64,000 nt of DNA, taken from contig PNOC01000010.1 in NCBI GenBank assembly GCA_013824615.1, positions 1 through 64,000 on the forward strand. Reading direction: 5' to 3'. Shown piece by piece: positions 18,681 to 27,419 of this stretch. The DNA is from Thermodesulfovibrio sp. (GTDB taxonomy: Bacteria; Nitrospirota; Thermodesulfovibrionia; Thermodesulfovibrionales; UBA6898). Made by a program: the position numbers and the translations under genes. Within the stretch, counting starts at the first letter, position 1, and each line of letters opens with the position of its first letter. The notes beneath the pieces are model-generated. The model was not told where the DNA came from and searched no databases. It saw only the letters and a program-made list of their open reading frames with translations.

Positions 18681-20335
18681 TGTCTGCTCTCCCCAGCTGA
18701 TGCTTCTGATGCCTCTGATACCGCATCCAGGGAAAGACCCTTTGCTATTTTTTCAAGTGCGTGGTCATAAAACCGGAAAATATTATTGATCTTCTCAAAG
18801 GTTTTCATTGGCGGAGAAAAGGCGTCCTCTCCGTAGGCATTCTGGGCAAGAAACCCGGTCCGTATCTTATCCGCCACCAACATCAGCAGTCTGTCGGCAT
18901 CCTGGAGTCCTTCTGCACCCACGATCTCCGAAACTTCCCGCAGGGTCTCCTCTTTCTGCAGCACCTCCCTGCAGCGGTGCTGCAGCGCTTCCCATTGAGG
19001 AGACACGGTATCCCTGAAATATCCTGCCAGTGAGGTCGCATAGAGTGAGTAGCTCTGGAACCAGTTTATGGCAGGAAAGTGTCTCCGGTGTGCCAGATTC
19101 GAATCGAGCATCAGCAGCGCCCCGGTTGTCCTGAGACAGGCCTGAGTGACCGGCTCGGTAAAATCACCGCCAGGGGGTGAGACCGAAAGTATCATGGTGA
19201 GTGACCCTGTCTGTCCGCTCAGTGTCTCAACAACGCCTGCCCTTTCGAGGAATCCTGACAGCCTGGAGGCCAGATAGGTGGGATACCCTTCTTCTCCGGG
19301 CATTTCCTCGAGCGATGAAGATATCTCCCTGAGCGCCTCTGCCCATCTCGAAAGACTGTCTGCAAGAAAGAGTACATGATACCCCATGTCACGATAGTAC
19401 TCTGCCATGGTCACTGCCGTATAGATGGATGCCTCACGAGCGGCAACCGGCATATTGGAGGTGTTCACGACGAGAACGGTCCTCTCCATCAACTGCCTGC
19501 CGGTCCAGGGATCTGTGAGGTCTTCGAATTCCTCGATCATCTCGGCCATTTCGTTGCCGCGCTCCCCGCAGCCGACATAGACGACCAGGTCTACATCCGC
19601 ATATTTTGCGATAGACTGTTCGAGAATCGTCTTTCCGGTTCCAAACCCGCCCGGGAAGATTGCCGTTCCCCCTTTGGCTATAGGGAAAAGAAAATCTATG
19701 CTCCGCTGCCCGGTCACCAGAGGACCAGAAGGCGGAAGCTTCCTCTTGTATGGCCTTGGACTTCTGACCGGCCAGGAGTGGCAGCCCATGATTGCCCTTC
19801 CGTCATCGTATTGGCCGAGGGCTTCTTCAAGACTGAAGGTCCCCTCGTGTATATGCGCAATCTTTCCGTAGCCGTCAGTTCCGGCTATAAGATAATGGCT
19901 GAAGGCCCCTTCCTGAACTGTCCCAAAGATATCACCGGCATGCATCACTGCCTGCTTTTTTGCAAGCGCCGAGAAGTTCCACGTTATCTGATAGTCCAGC
20001 CCGCAAATCTCCCTGCCGCAGGTGATGAATGGACCCATCTCCTCCCGCAGCCGCCGGAGCGGCCGCTGCAGGCCGTCAAACATTCCCGAGAGGAGCCCAG
20101 GGCCGAGCCTTACACTGAGAGGATATCCGGTGCCGGCAACAGGCTCACCAGACGCCAGTCCACGGGTTTCCTCATAAACCTGAATAACCGCACGGTCCTG
20201 GTCAAGACGCACTACCTCCCCCGTGAGCATGGCATGGCCGACATAGACACGCTCGTAAAGGCAGAGCCCCTTCAGGTCAGTGCTGACCGTAGGCCCTGAG
20301 ATGCTGAGGATTTTCCCGGTGACGCGGCCGGTCAT
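18677..20335 (-). CDS. ntpA: V-type ATPase catalytic subunit A
   Basis: This is the catalytic subunit of the head. The 552-residue protein has Walker A GGFGTGKT at residues 229-236, the preceding V/A-type insertion region, VGCGERGNEMAEMI with the catalytic glutamate, and SRWAEALREISSSLEEMPGEEGYP. At 552 residues it is ~30 shorter than most A subunits, with the C-terminal domain shortened. The start overlaps the subunit F gene and the end overlaps subunit B. Confidence 0.96.
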   Translation of the reverse strand: MTGRVTGKILSISGPTVSTDLKGLCLYERVYVGHAMLTGEVVRLDQDRAVIQVYEETRGLASGEPVAGTGYPLSVRLGPGLLSGMFDGLQRPLRRLREEMGPFITCGREICGLDYQITWNFSALAKKQAVMHAGDIFGTVQEGAFSHYLIAGTDGYGKIAHIHEGTFSLEEALGQYDDGRAIMGCHSWPVRSPRPYKRKLPPSGPLVTGQRSIDFLFPIAKGGTAIFPGGFGTGKTILEQSIAKYADVDLVVYVGCGERGNEMAEMIEEFEDLTDPWTGRQLMERTVLVVNTSNMPVAAREASIYTAVTMAEYYRDMGYHVLFLADSLSRWAEALREISSSLEEMPGEEGYPTYLASRLSGFLERAGVVETLSGQTGSLTMILSVSPPGGDFTEPVTQACLRTTGALLMLDSNLAHRRHFPAINWFQSYSLYATSLAGYFRDTVSPQWEALQHRCREVLQKEETLREVSEIVGAEGLQDADRLLMLVADKIRTGFLAQNAYGEDAFSPPMKTFEKINNIFRFYDHALEKIAKGLSLDAVSEASEASAGESRQ

Positions 20336-20652
20336 GGCTTAAGCCTCACATGGTAACCGATGGCCCTTCTGATAAGTCGCACGGCGTAGTCTTCAGTGTC
20401 TGCCAGCGGCTGACGGGGAGATGGCAGAGCCAGAATTATCCCCCGCCAGTGTGCCTCCAATGCACGCAGCTTCTGCTCGCTCACGGCCTGAAGCAGACGT
20501 TCATCCATAATAATCAGGCCCGGATCAGGTTCGGCCATTTTGGTTGTGAGCAGTTCCTCTGCTTCCTGCTCTGTGGCAATACAGTGTGTAAGCCCTGTAA
20601 GGCTGAAGCCGTACTCTGCCTCCGGTGACGTTATAAAGATAACCTTTTTCAA
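20332..20652 (-). CDS. ntpF: V-type ATPase subunit F
   Basis: The 106-residue protein is a small Rossmann-like subunit that binds the central stalk with D. The pattern (a start strand followed by a GFSLTGL segment, then LIIMDERLL and a late hydrophobic strand before PSPRQPL) matches subunit F. Its position between C and A, with 4-base overlaps to both, supports the call more than sequence alone. Confidence 0.88.
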   Translation of the reverse strand: MKKVIFITSPEAEYGFSLTGLTHCIATEQEAEELLTTKMAEPDPGLIIMDERLLQAVSEQKLRALEAHWRGIILALPSPRQPLADTEDYAVRLIRRAIGYHVRLKP

Positions 20653-21602
20653 TATACCAGTTCCCTTTCGATAATGTCTCTGTCCATGCCGTGAGCGTAC
20701 AACAGAGTGCTGAGGTTCATCACTTCGATCGAACTTCTCCAGAGATAATCAAATACAGGTCCGATTCCCAAGGGGTCCCGACCTGCTTTTTTGATAAAAA
20801 GCGTCATGCTCCGGTAAAGCGCCGGCTCAATATGCAGCGGTCCGGGTCCGTCCTCCTTTATGCCGGCAAGTCTCAGGAGGCCGGACATCTCTTTTTTTCG
20901 GACAATGGCGGTGAACTCCCGGGCGCTGATGTTTCCTGAGGGCAGCCAGGCCGGGGCAGTCCCTGGACGAAGCGTCAGAAACTTCAGGAGGGCAATGATA
21001 TTGCGCGAATCAATGATCCGCAAAAAAAAAGTCTTCATAAGCGGATGCAGGGGGCGGCCGGTCATCGCCACAAGATACCGGGATGTCAACGCTTGTTCAA
21101 AAGTGCTCAGGTCCTCTCCGGCGCATAGGTCTGACAGACCGGAAAAACTGTCAGAGAGAGTCAGAAAGGCTTTCTCTATTTTGGCTGCTGCATCGGAGAT
21201 ATCATGAGCTGCAAGCAGCCCATTTTTCAGACCTTCAGAGAGCAGACTGCCGGACAGCACTCCTGCGCGACCGGGACCTCTTCTCCTGATATGCCTCAGG
21301 CAGATAAAGATTGTCCGAAGTTCGGTATAGAGAATAAAAGGACTGATGATGCGCCGGGACTCCCTGTTCATCCTGGAGTAGATCCATTGATATTCATTTG
21401 TCAGGCTTCTCCAGATACCTTCAACGGATTTCTCGGTGAGAAACCCCCTGTAGGCCGATGACGTGATATAGGCAAGCGGGTCAGTAATAAGCCCGTCATG
21501 CAGCCAGTTGGATATCAGCCGGGCCCGCCTGCCCCTTACCCTTGCAAGCAGATAGTCGGCAGGGTATCCACGGTCTTTGATACTTCTGAGCAGGCCTGTC
21601 AT
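20649..21602 (-). CDS. ntpC: V-type ATPase subunit C (AC39-like)
   Basis: This subunit joins the central stalk to the membrane ring. I chose ATG21602 because it overlaps the TGA of the subunit E gene as ATGA, like the other junctions in this operon, giving 317 residues. An open extension upstream to 21668 lies inside subunit E and is not expected to be used. The protein is helical with the YLLARVRG segment at the start and LLRFLTLRPG-like helices later. The family is poorly conserved, so gene order is part of the evidence. Confidence 0.85.
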   Translation of the reverse strand: MTGLLRSIKDRGYPADYLLARVRGRRARLISNWLHDGLITDPLAYITSSAYRGFLTEKSVEGIWRSLTNEYQWIYSRMNRESRRIISPFILYTELRTIFICLRHIRRRGPGRAGVLSGSLLSEGLKNGLLAAHDISDAAAKIEKAFLTLSDSFSGLSDLCAGEDLSTFEQALTSRYLVAMTGRPLHPLMKTFFLRIIDSRNIIALLKFLTLRPGTAPAWLPSGNISAREFTAIVRKKEMSGLLRLAGIKEDGPGPLHIEPALYRSMTLFIKKAGRDPLGIGPVFDYLWRSSIEVMNLSTLLYAHGMDRDIIERELVY

Positions 21603-22174
21603 GCGGTATCCTTCTGCACTGCATTTCTGGTCAGATCTTTTAACAATCCGGGAAGCATCTGAGGCCACGCCCTCTCAAGCCGCTTCTCAAAACTGTTGAT
21701 AACTGATATGTCGCCCCCCTCATCCTCAACCACCAGCCCGCCGGTTATACTGCTGTCGGCAACAATCTTTGCCTGCGGAAAGAATTTTGCCGCAATTGAC
21801 TGGTCAGCAGGATTTACCCTTACCCGATACCATTGCGCAGGGGGGAGTTGAAGAACGAGCTTTTCAAAAACAGCCGCGTACTCCCGCTCTCTCAATAGAT
21901 GAAGAGACGCAGCAGCCACGTGATAAAGCCGTTGGGAAAGAGTGTCCTCAGAGGTCAGTCTGACATACCTGGCCTTTGTCCCTGCCTCCAGAAATATCCT
22001 TCGCAGCACGTCAACTCCACCCTGCTCGGGGAGACTCCGCATGCGAATCTCTTCAAGTCTGAGCAATATCTCCGCGCGTATCTTTCCGGCCTTTTCCTCA
22101 GCCTCTCTCCAGATGACAACGACTTTCTCCTCTCCCTCATTTCTAAGGGACTCTATCAGTTCTCCGCAGCCCAT
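21599..22174 (-). CDS. ntpE: V-type ATPase subunit E
   Basis: This is the peripheral stalk subunit. The 191-residue protein has a long charged N-terminal helix and a C-terminal domain with the GGLVVEDEGGDISVINSFEKRLE segment, characteristic of subunit E. It starts one base after the proteolipid stop codon and ends in an ATGA overlap with subunit C. Confidence 0.9.
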   Translation of the reverse strand: MGCGELIESLRNEGEEKVVVIWREAEEKAGKIRAEILLRLEEIRMRSLPEQGGVDVLRRIFLEAGTKARYVRLTSEDTLSQRLYHVAAASLHLLREREYAAVFEKLVLQLPPAQWYRVRVNPADQSIAAKFFPQAKIVADSSITGGLVVEDEGGDISVINSFEKRLERAWPQMLPGLLKDLTRNAVQKDTA

Positions 22175-22175
22175 C

Positions 22176-22394
22176 TCACTTTGTCGTGAAGAGTATCATG
22201 GTCGCGACCACAAACCCGAGAATAACCATCGTCTCCGGAATGGCCAGCAGGATAACAATGGTGCCGCTCAACTCGGGTTTTTCCGACAAAGTCCCTGCTC
22301 CTGCCGCTCCTATCCTCGACTGCGCCCACGCAGTTGCCAGTGCTGTCAGTCCTATAGCCAGTGCTGCTGCAAAGGCAATCAGTACTTTTTCCAT
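22176..22394 (-). CDS. ntpK: V-type ATPase subunit K (proteolipid, single hairpin)
   Basis: This is the membrane rotor subunit that carries the transported ion. The protein is only 72 residues, one helical hairpin, as in F-type c subunits and some A-type rings, rather than the four-helix form of Enterococcus NtpK. The ion-binding glutamate is E54 in AIPETMVILGF. Q25 in the first helix falls where sodium-binding rings have a glutamine, and T55 follows E54, so sodium use is possible but unproven. AGGAGG lies directly upstream of the ATG. Confidence 0.93.
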   Translation of the reverse strand: MEKVLIAFAAALAIGLTALATAWAQSRIGAAGAGTLSEKPELSGTIVILLAIPETMVILGFVVATMILFTTK

Positions 22395-22412
22395 TTTTTC
22401 CTCCTGCTCCGG

Positions 22413-24290
22413 TTATTTTTTATACGGTTCAAATCTCTTGCCGCCATGCTCAATAAATTTACTGAAGAACTCCACGTAATGCAGTCTCAGGGTATGTATA
22501 GTCGGGGAAAAAACCCCGAGAATAAGGTTCAGCAGGTGGAGCATACCCGCAACCAATACCCCCGTATACAGATCCCCGGTCAACCCGCCAAGCTGGTTTG
22601 CCACAAAGGCCAGAAGCACAGAGGTCAGGCCTATCGCCATAATTCTTACGTAGGAAATAATATTGCCGATGCTCTTGAGCAGTTCGAGCGGCGCCAGGAG
22701 TCCGCCGGCAAAAAAAAGCAGGGGGGCTAAAAAAAGTATTGCCAACATCCCCGGCCGCGTGAGTTCCGAGGGAAAGAGCCCCGCAAGAGACCCGACAATC
22801 GTAAGGGTGCAGAGTATAACGAGCATGCTGAGCAGCCGGTACAGGGCCTCTTTCTTCTCATGTCTCTTTACCGAACTGATCGCCCCGAGCAGGAGACCAA
22901 GAAATACATGTGCCACACCTACGGCAGCGGCAAAGCAGAGCATAGGAACTATCGCAGTCCGGCGTTCAATACAGAGAGGCTGCAGACCGAGCAGCCGCTC
23001 CGGAAGATCTCCAAAAAACTCTCCGAAGAGAATGCCGAAAAATATTGTGTAGAGAGATGAGGCAGCCATAATATGCGCAATGTCGGTAACTCCCTTTTTT
23101 CCGTTATACCGCCTGAGCAGTACTGCAGCTGTGATCCCCAGAACCAGCCCATAGCCGGCATCACCGAGTATCAGCCCGAAAAAAAGCGGGAAGAAAATAC
23201 CGATAAAAGGTGTCGGATCATAGGACGTGTAGGCAGGCAGCGGCAGGATGCGGGTAAAGAGTTCGAAGGGTTTGAAATAGGGAGGGTTCATCAGCATAAT
23301 CGGCACGCTGTCAAGGTCCTCGTCCTTCACCTCTTTTTCTTCAAGTACCACCCTGTTGCCGAAGGCCCCATCAAGGTTCTGACGAAGACTCCCGGTGTCC
23401 CGCGAAGGCATCCAGCCTTTTATAAAAAAACACATTCTGGTTTCGAACGCCAGGGCAGTAGCCGTAATGACGGATAATCTGTCCTGCACCCACTCTCTGA
23501 CTCTCAGGTAGAAGGGTGTCCACTGCATTGACAACCGCCCTGTTTCAGATTCGATCATATCGATATCGGTATTAAGCTCCCGGAGGCGGTTCTGCACCCA
23601 TGCGAGTTTTGCCGGGAAGCTGAGTTCTCCAAAGGCAGCCGGAAAACTCAGCTCAGGCAGTTGCTCCTCGCTGAGGGACTTTTTGACCTGTTCAGACACT
23701 GCCTTTTCAACCGTGATCAGTCCGACCAACGTACCATCTTCGGCAGCATTGGTCACGAATCCGAACTTCCAGTCGGTAATACGGGAGATAGCTTTCCTCA
23801 AACGTTCCACCGCCTCAGGGTTCTGTATGGTGAGGCCTATATAATCGAGATCCGGGGTGTCAGAAGAGTTCCTGATGAGACCTGCAAGTGCACTTAAAAA
23901 AACACGGTAATGCCCCATTTCCCCCTTTTCCTTCTGAAGGCTGTCAAGCCTCTCCTTCAGTGTTTTTATTCTTGTCAGATGCCGGTCTGCCATTCTGGCA
24001 ATCACATCAATCACCGGACGAGGATCAAGGTAGCTCGTCCTGCTCCCGGTTTGCGGCAACAGGGATATCAGTTCTCCGATTTTTATCAGGAACTCCTCAA
24101 GGAAAATCTTCTCTAAAGCAGTTTTCTTGTCAGGATAATAAGATCTGATACCCGCCTCAGAGGTCTGTTCGGGAAAGCTGATGATTGCCGGCTTAATCTG
24201 GAATATGCCCAGGCCCCTGAGAAGGACAAGGGTTTCCTGTAGCAGGTCCTTCGGCCCAACAATTTCAACCTTGGACATGCTGACGATCAT
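22413..24290 (-). CDS. ntpI: V-type ATPase subunit I (a subunit)
   Basis: This is the stator membrane subunit providing the ion half-channels. The 625-residue protein has a soluble, coiled-coil-containing N-terminal half (about residues 1-330) and a C-terminal half with about seven hydrophobic segments. The FGLILGDAGYGLVLG stretch and the later SYVRIMAIGLTSVLLAFVAN segment, with the essential arginine, are typical of V/A-ATPase subunit I. It sits between the G/H-like coiled coil and the proteolipid. Confidence 0.95.
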   Translation of the reverse strand: MIVSMSKVEIVGPKDLLQETLVLLRGLGIFQIKPAIISFPEQTSEAGIRSYYPDKKTALEKIFLEEFLIKIGELISLLPQTGSRTSYLDPRPVIDVIARMADRHLTRIKTLKERLDSLQKEKGEMGHYRVFLSALAGLIRNSSDTPDLDYIGLTIQNPEAVERLRKAISRITDWKFGFVTNAAEDGTLVGLITVEKAVSEQVKKSLSEEQLPELSFPAAFGELSFPAKLAWVQNRLRELNTDIDMIESETGRLSMQWTPFYLRVREWVQDRLSVITATALAFETRMCFFIKGWMPSRDTGSLRQNLDGAFGNRVVLEEKEVKDEDLDSVPIMLMNPPYFKPFELFTRILPLPAYTSYDPTPFIGIFFPLFFGLILGDAGYGLVLGITAAVLLRRYNGKKGVTDIAHIMAASSLYTIFFGILFGEFFGDLPERLLGLQPLCIERRTAIVPMLCFAAAVGVAHVFLGLLLGAISSVKRHEKKEALYRLLSMLVILCTLTIVGSLAGLFPSELTRPGMLAILFLAPLLFFAGGLLAPLELLKSIGNIISYVRIMAIGLTSVLLAFVANQLGGLTGDLYTGVLVAGMLHLLNLILGVFSPTIHTLRLHYVEFFSKFIEHGGKRFEPYKK

Positions 24291-24294
24291 GGGT

Positions 24295-24609
24295 TCATTC
24301 CTTTAGAATAATGTCGAGCCTGCCTGTGAGCGCTCTACTGAGAGCATCGTCGTCAAGCCTGAGGAGTCCCTTTGCCAGCTCTTCTGCCTCTGCAAGGTCC
24401 ACCCGTGCCCTTTCCTCAGCTTCTGCTCTCGCCTGCTCTGCTGTACGGGTCAGGGAAATCCGAAGAAGGGCTGCAGCCCTCTCAAAATCAGCTTCTGCGT
24501 CTCTTCGTACCTGCTCAAGCCATTCTTCGGCCTGGTGCCGCTCCAGTTCCAGCCGTGACTGAATCTCTTTTTCTACAAGGATTACCTTGCTGAGGACATC
24601 TTCTTCCAT
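24295..24609 (-). CDS. ntpH: V-type ATPase subunit G/H-like coiled coil
   Basis: From ATG24609 the frame encodes 104 residues, almost entirely a charged helix rich in Glu, Arg and Ala with heptad-like spacing, ending in a short hydrophobic tail (LTGRLDIILKE). This is the form and position of the second peripheral stalk subunit (G/H), which pairs with E. An in-frame TTG at 24624 could add five residues. It is the first gene of the operon and lies 4 bases before subunit I. Sequence similarity in this subunit is low, so function rests on composition and place. Confidence 0.78.
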   Translation of the reverse strand: MEEDVLSKVILVEKEIQSRLELERHQAEEWLEQVRRDAEADFERAAALLRISLTRTAEQARAEAEERARVDLAEAEELAKGLLRLDDDALSRALTGRLDIILKE

Positions 24610-24707
24610 AGCCCATTCTATCAAATATGAGCCGGCATTATAAGAACAAATATGATGCTGGTTCTGAGTAACCCTTCTGTGAAGAGTGAATTAACGAACA
24701 AAAAACG

Positions 24708-24799
24708 ACCCACCCCTTTCTCCCCTCCCAAGAGGGGACTTCAAACAGTGCAATGCCGTGCCCAAGGGTCCCCTCCCTGGAGGGGTGCAGGGGTGGGTT
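24708..24799. repeat. long imperfect inverted repeat in the gap before the cytochrome gene
   Basis: The 316-base gap between the V-ATPase operon and the cytochrome operon holds this 92-base element. The left arm ACCCACCCC...TCCCCTCCC...GAGGGGAC and the right arm GTCCCCTCCC...GAGGGGTGC...GGGGTGGGTT are near reverse complements, with smaller hairpins (CCCTCCCAAGAGGGG) in each arm. It could be a miniature mobile or REP-like element or a bidirectional terminator. I see no gene in the rest of the gap. Confidence 0.7.
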
Positions 24800-24925
24800 C
24801 CCCGCTTTACTGAATGGTCATTCTTCTGAATATTTTCGAATTGAAGTTGCCGGCGAATAGTGATAAGGTGGAAGCAGTAGGTGCCGCCGGTAATGTAAAA
24901 TGCCCCGGCGCAGGGAGGATGCCGA

Positions 24926-26674
24926 GTGAGAACTAGATTATGGAATGGAAAAACCGTTAAAAGGGGCCTGCGGTATCTCCTCTGCGTGCTGGCATTTATC
25001 ATGGCGACTGACGGTATTATGCTGCTACGGAAGTCCGCTGCTGATCCGGCTCCCCTGATAATAAAAGCAGGAAACTGCATGGGGTGCCACGCAGTCAAAG
25101 ACAGCACGAAGCTCTTCACCAATAAAGAGACTATGTCTGTTTTCATTGATCAGAAGGACTTCCAGAAAACGGTTCACGCCAGTCTGCAGTGCACTGATTG
25201 TCATCGACGGGTATTTCTCGATAATCACCCCGGCAGAGATATAGAAAGCAAAAAAAACTTTATCGAAGAGTCTGCTGCTGCCTGCAGGAATTGTCACCGG
25301 GATGAGCAGCTCAAAAAAAAGACCGCGCACGCCTCCATCATAGAAAAGCCCGGAGCACCGCTATGCACTGATTGCCATGGGTCACACCGGGTGCTGCGGG
25401 TGGCCGAATGGAAATTGTCTTTACCAGGCAAGGAATACTGCATGACCTGCCACCGTCAGACCATGGACACGACGCTGCGGTCTGGTGAAAAGCTGTCCCT
25501 GCGCATAGATCCGGCCAACCTGGCTTCCTCTGTCCATAACAAGCATGACTGCAGCGATTGCCACACAGAATATACAAGAGAAGCGCACCCGGTAAAGACC
25601 TTTGCCTCCGGCAGGGAGCACTCCATCGCTGTTGCCGGAGTATGCAGAAAGTGCCATGAGGGGAAGGCTGCCCAGCTCAGGGGAAGCACGCACTATAACC
25701 TGTCTTTTCAGGTCGGGGAGACTCTTGTAACAAAAGGCAATGTAAAGGCCCCGGTCTGTACAGATTGTCACGGCTTCCATGCCGTGGGACCAAAAACAAC
25801 CTACGAGATATTAAGCGGCGTCCCCTGCCGGAAGTGCCACGAGGACATTTTCAGAGTATACGCAAAGAGTGTCCATGGCAAGGCAAAGGAAAAAGGCGAA
25901 CATCGCGCACCTCTCTGCGCCTCCTGCCATTTCGCCCATGAGATTAACTTTACCGCAATGACCGACAAGATAAAGGGGGCCTGCCTCGGATGCCACAAGG
26001 GTATTGAAAGTGTCCACCAAAAATGGCTACCCAATGCTGAACTCCATCTGAATGCCATTTCCTGCGCCGCCTGCCATGTGCCGGCTTCTGAAAAGGGAAT
26101 CTCGCTTCAATTGGTCGACCAGGAGACGGGAAAGCCCGTTACGAGGGAGCAGATCCTCCGGTTGCTGGGTAATACCGGGGAGGAACTCACTGAACTGCTC
26201 GACGCCCATGGGGAGGGCCTTAATTCTTTTGAGCTATCCTACCTGGTCAGAAGGCTCAATGCTAAAGGCGCAGGGGCAAAGGTTGCCTATATCGGTAAGA
26301 TGGATATCATGAAATACTCTGATGCGCACCAGCTTTCGCTGAAAACAAACGCAGTCAAAGAGTGTGAGAGTTGTCACAGCAAAGACTCGAAGTTTCTAAA
26401 GAAAGTCACCCTCGCCGTCCTCAAAACCGACGGAGGCTCTGACCGTTACAGCGCCCAGCCCGGAGCCTTGTCTTCAATTTTTACCATGTTCTCATCAAAA
26501 CAGTTTTATTTGGTCGGCGGCACCAGATTCGAATTTCTGGACTGGGCAGGTCTTCTGGTGGTGCTGGGAGGCATCCTCCTGCCGGTTCTGCATATTACGG
26601 CACGGGTGCTGACTGCACCGCTGCGAAAACAGCAGGGCAAGGCGAAAGGTCCTTCAGAGGGAGGTTCGAAATGA
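24926..26674 (+). CDS. membrane-anchored 13-haem cytochrome c
   Basis: The 582-residue protein has 13 CXXCH motifs, from CMGCH near residue 51 to CESCH near residue 478, so it should bind 13 c-type haems outside the cytoplasm. An N-terminal hydrophobic segment acts as signal or anchor, and a C-terminal transmembrane helix (about residues 535-558, LLVVLGGILLPVLH) ties it to the membrane. The start is GTG with GGGAGG upstream; a nearby ATG is out of frame. It overlaps the cytochrome b gene as ATGA. It probably passes electrons between the quinone pool and a periplasmic partner, but the partner is unknown. Confidence 0.9.
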   Translation: MRTRLWNGKTVKRGLRYLLCVLAFIMATDGIMLLRKSAADPAPLIIKAGNCMGCHAVKDSTKLFTNKETMSVFIDQKDFQKTVHASLQCTDCHRRVFLDNHPGRDIESKKNFIEESAAACRNCHRDEQLKKKTAHASIIEKPGAPLCTDCHGSHRVLRVAEWKLSLPGKEYCMTCHRQTMDTTLRSGEKLSLRIDPANLASSVHNKHDCSDCHTEYTREAHPVKTFASGREHSIAVAGVCRKCHEGKAAQLRGSTHYNLSFQVGETLVTKGNVKAPVCTDCHGFHAVGPKTTYEILSGVPCRKCHEDIFRVYAKSVHGKAKEKGEHRAPLCASCHFAHEINFTAMTDKIKGACLGCHKGIESVHQKWLPNAELHLNAISCAACHVPASEKGISLQLVDQETGKPVTREQILRLLGNTGEELTELLDAHGEGLNSFELSYLVRRLNAKGAGAKVAYIGKMDIMKYSDAHQLSLKTNAVKECESCHSKDSKFLKKVTLAVLKTDGGSDRYSAQPGALSSIFTMFSSKQFYLVGGTRFEFLDWAGLLVVLGGILLPVLHITARVLTAPLRKQQGKAKGPSEGGSK

Positions 26675-27297
26675 AAATGGTATTCCTGCACCCCTTAATC
26701 GTACGGGTATGGCACTGGGTAAACATGACAGCCTTCCTTGTCCTTATTGTTACCGGTTTACAGCTGCGCTACAGTGAGCTGCCGACCCTTACGAAATTCA
26801 GGACAGCAGTGGATGTCCATAATCTCTTTGGTTTTCTCCTGATAGCTGATTTTCTGCTCTGGTGCGGCTATTACATGTTCACCGGCAAGATTAAACTGTA
26901 TATTCCCCTGAATCCGGTAAAGTTTGTGAAAGGTGCTATCCTGCAGGCTAGATATTATGGGTATGGTCTCTTTATCGGGGAGAAAAATCCGCACCATGCC
27001 ACAGCTGACAATAAATTCAACCCTCTTCAGCAGTCCGCCTACTTCATGATCATGCTGCTGCTCATGCCCATCCAGATTATCACCGGCCTTCTGCTCTGGG
27101 ACATCAAGAAGTTCGCCGTCTGGATTTCTTTACTGGGCGGTTTGAGGATGGTTGATATCGCACACGTGGCAGTATTCTTCTGCCTGACGGCCTTTCTCTT
27201 TGTCCACGTGTATCTGACAACCCTCGGCAGGACACCCCTGGAGCATATCAAGGCAATGTTTACCGGTTATGAAGAAGTTGACGAAGAGGGGAAATAG
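26671..27297 (+). CDS. cytochrome b/b561-type membrane subunit
   Basis: The 208-residue protein has four hydrophobic helices with histidines placed as in the di-haem cytochrome b subunits of hydrogenases and formate dehydrogenases: HPLIVRVWHW at the start, DVHNLFGFLL in helix 2 and the late DIAHVAVFF and FVHVYLTT segments. The family oxidises or reduces quinone. Translational coupling with the 13-haem cytochrome (4-base overlap) implies one complex, a quinone-to-periplasm electron conduit. The direction of electron flow is not visible. Confidence 0.87.
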   Translation: MKMVFLHPLIVRVWHWVNMTAFLVLIVTGLQLRYSELPTLTKFRTAVDVHNLFGFLLIADFLLWCGYYMFTGKIKLYIPLNPVKFVKGAILQARYYGYGLFIGEKNPHHATADNKFNPLQQSAYFMIMLLLMPIQIITGLLLWDIKKFAVWISLLGGLRMVDIAHVAVFFCLTAFLFVHVYLTTLGRTPLEHIKAMFTGYEEVDEEGK

Positions 27298-27419
27298 ACA
27301 GGAGCAGATTCTACCGGCTGGCTCTATGAGTTTGAACTAACAGGAGTCACAAAGATAACTTGCAGCAGGTTAGAGTACACACCAGTCTGACATGTCCTGC
27401 CTGGTCATAGTTCTTGGGG

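Noticed and set aside
19376-20299. Plus-strand frame of over 300 codons opposite the V-ATPase A gene
   Set aside because: It is a shadow of the catalytic subunit gene; no ribosome binding site and no known domain.
24691-25146. Minus-strand frame over the inverted repeat before the cytochrome gene
   Set aside because: Its translation is repeat-derived, proline-rich sequence and it overlaps the cytochrome start antisense.
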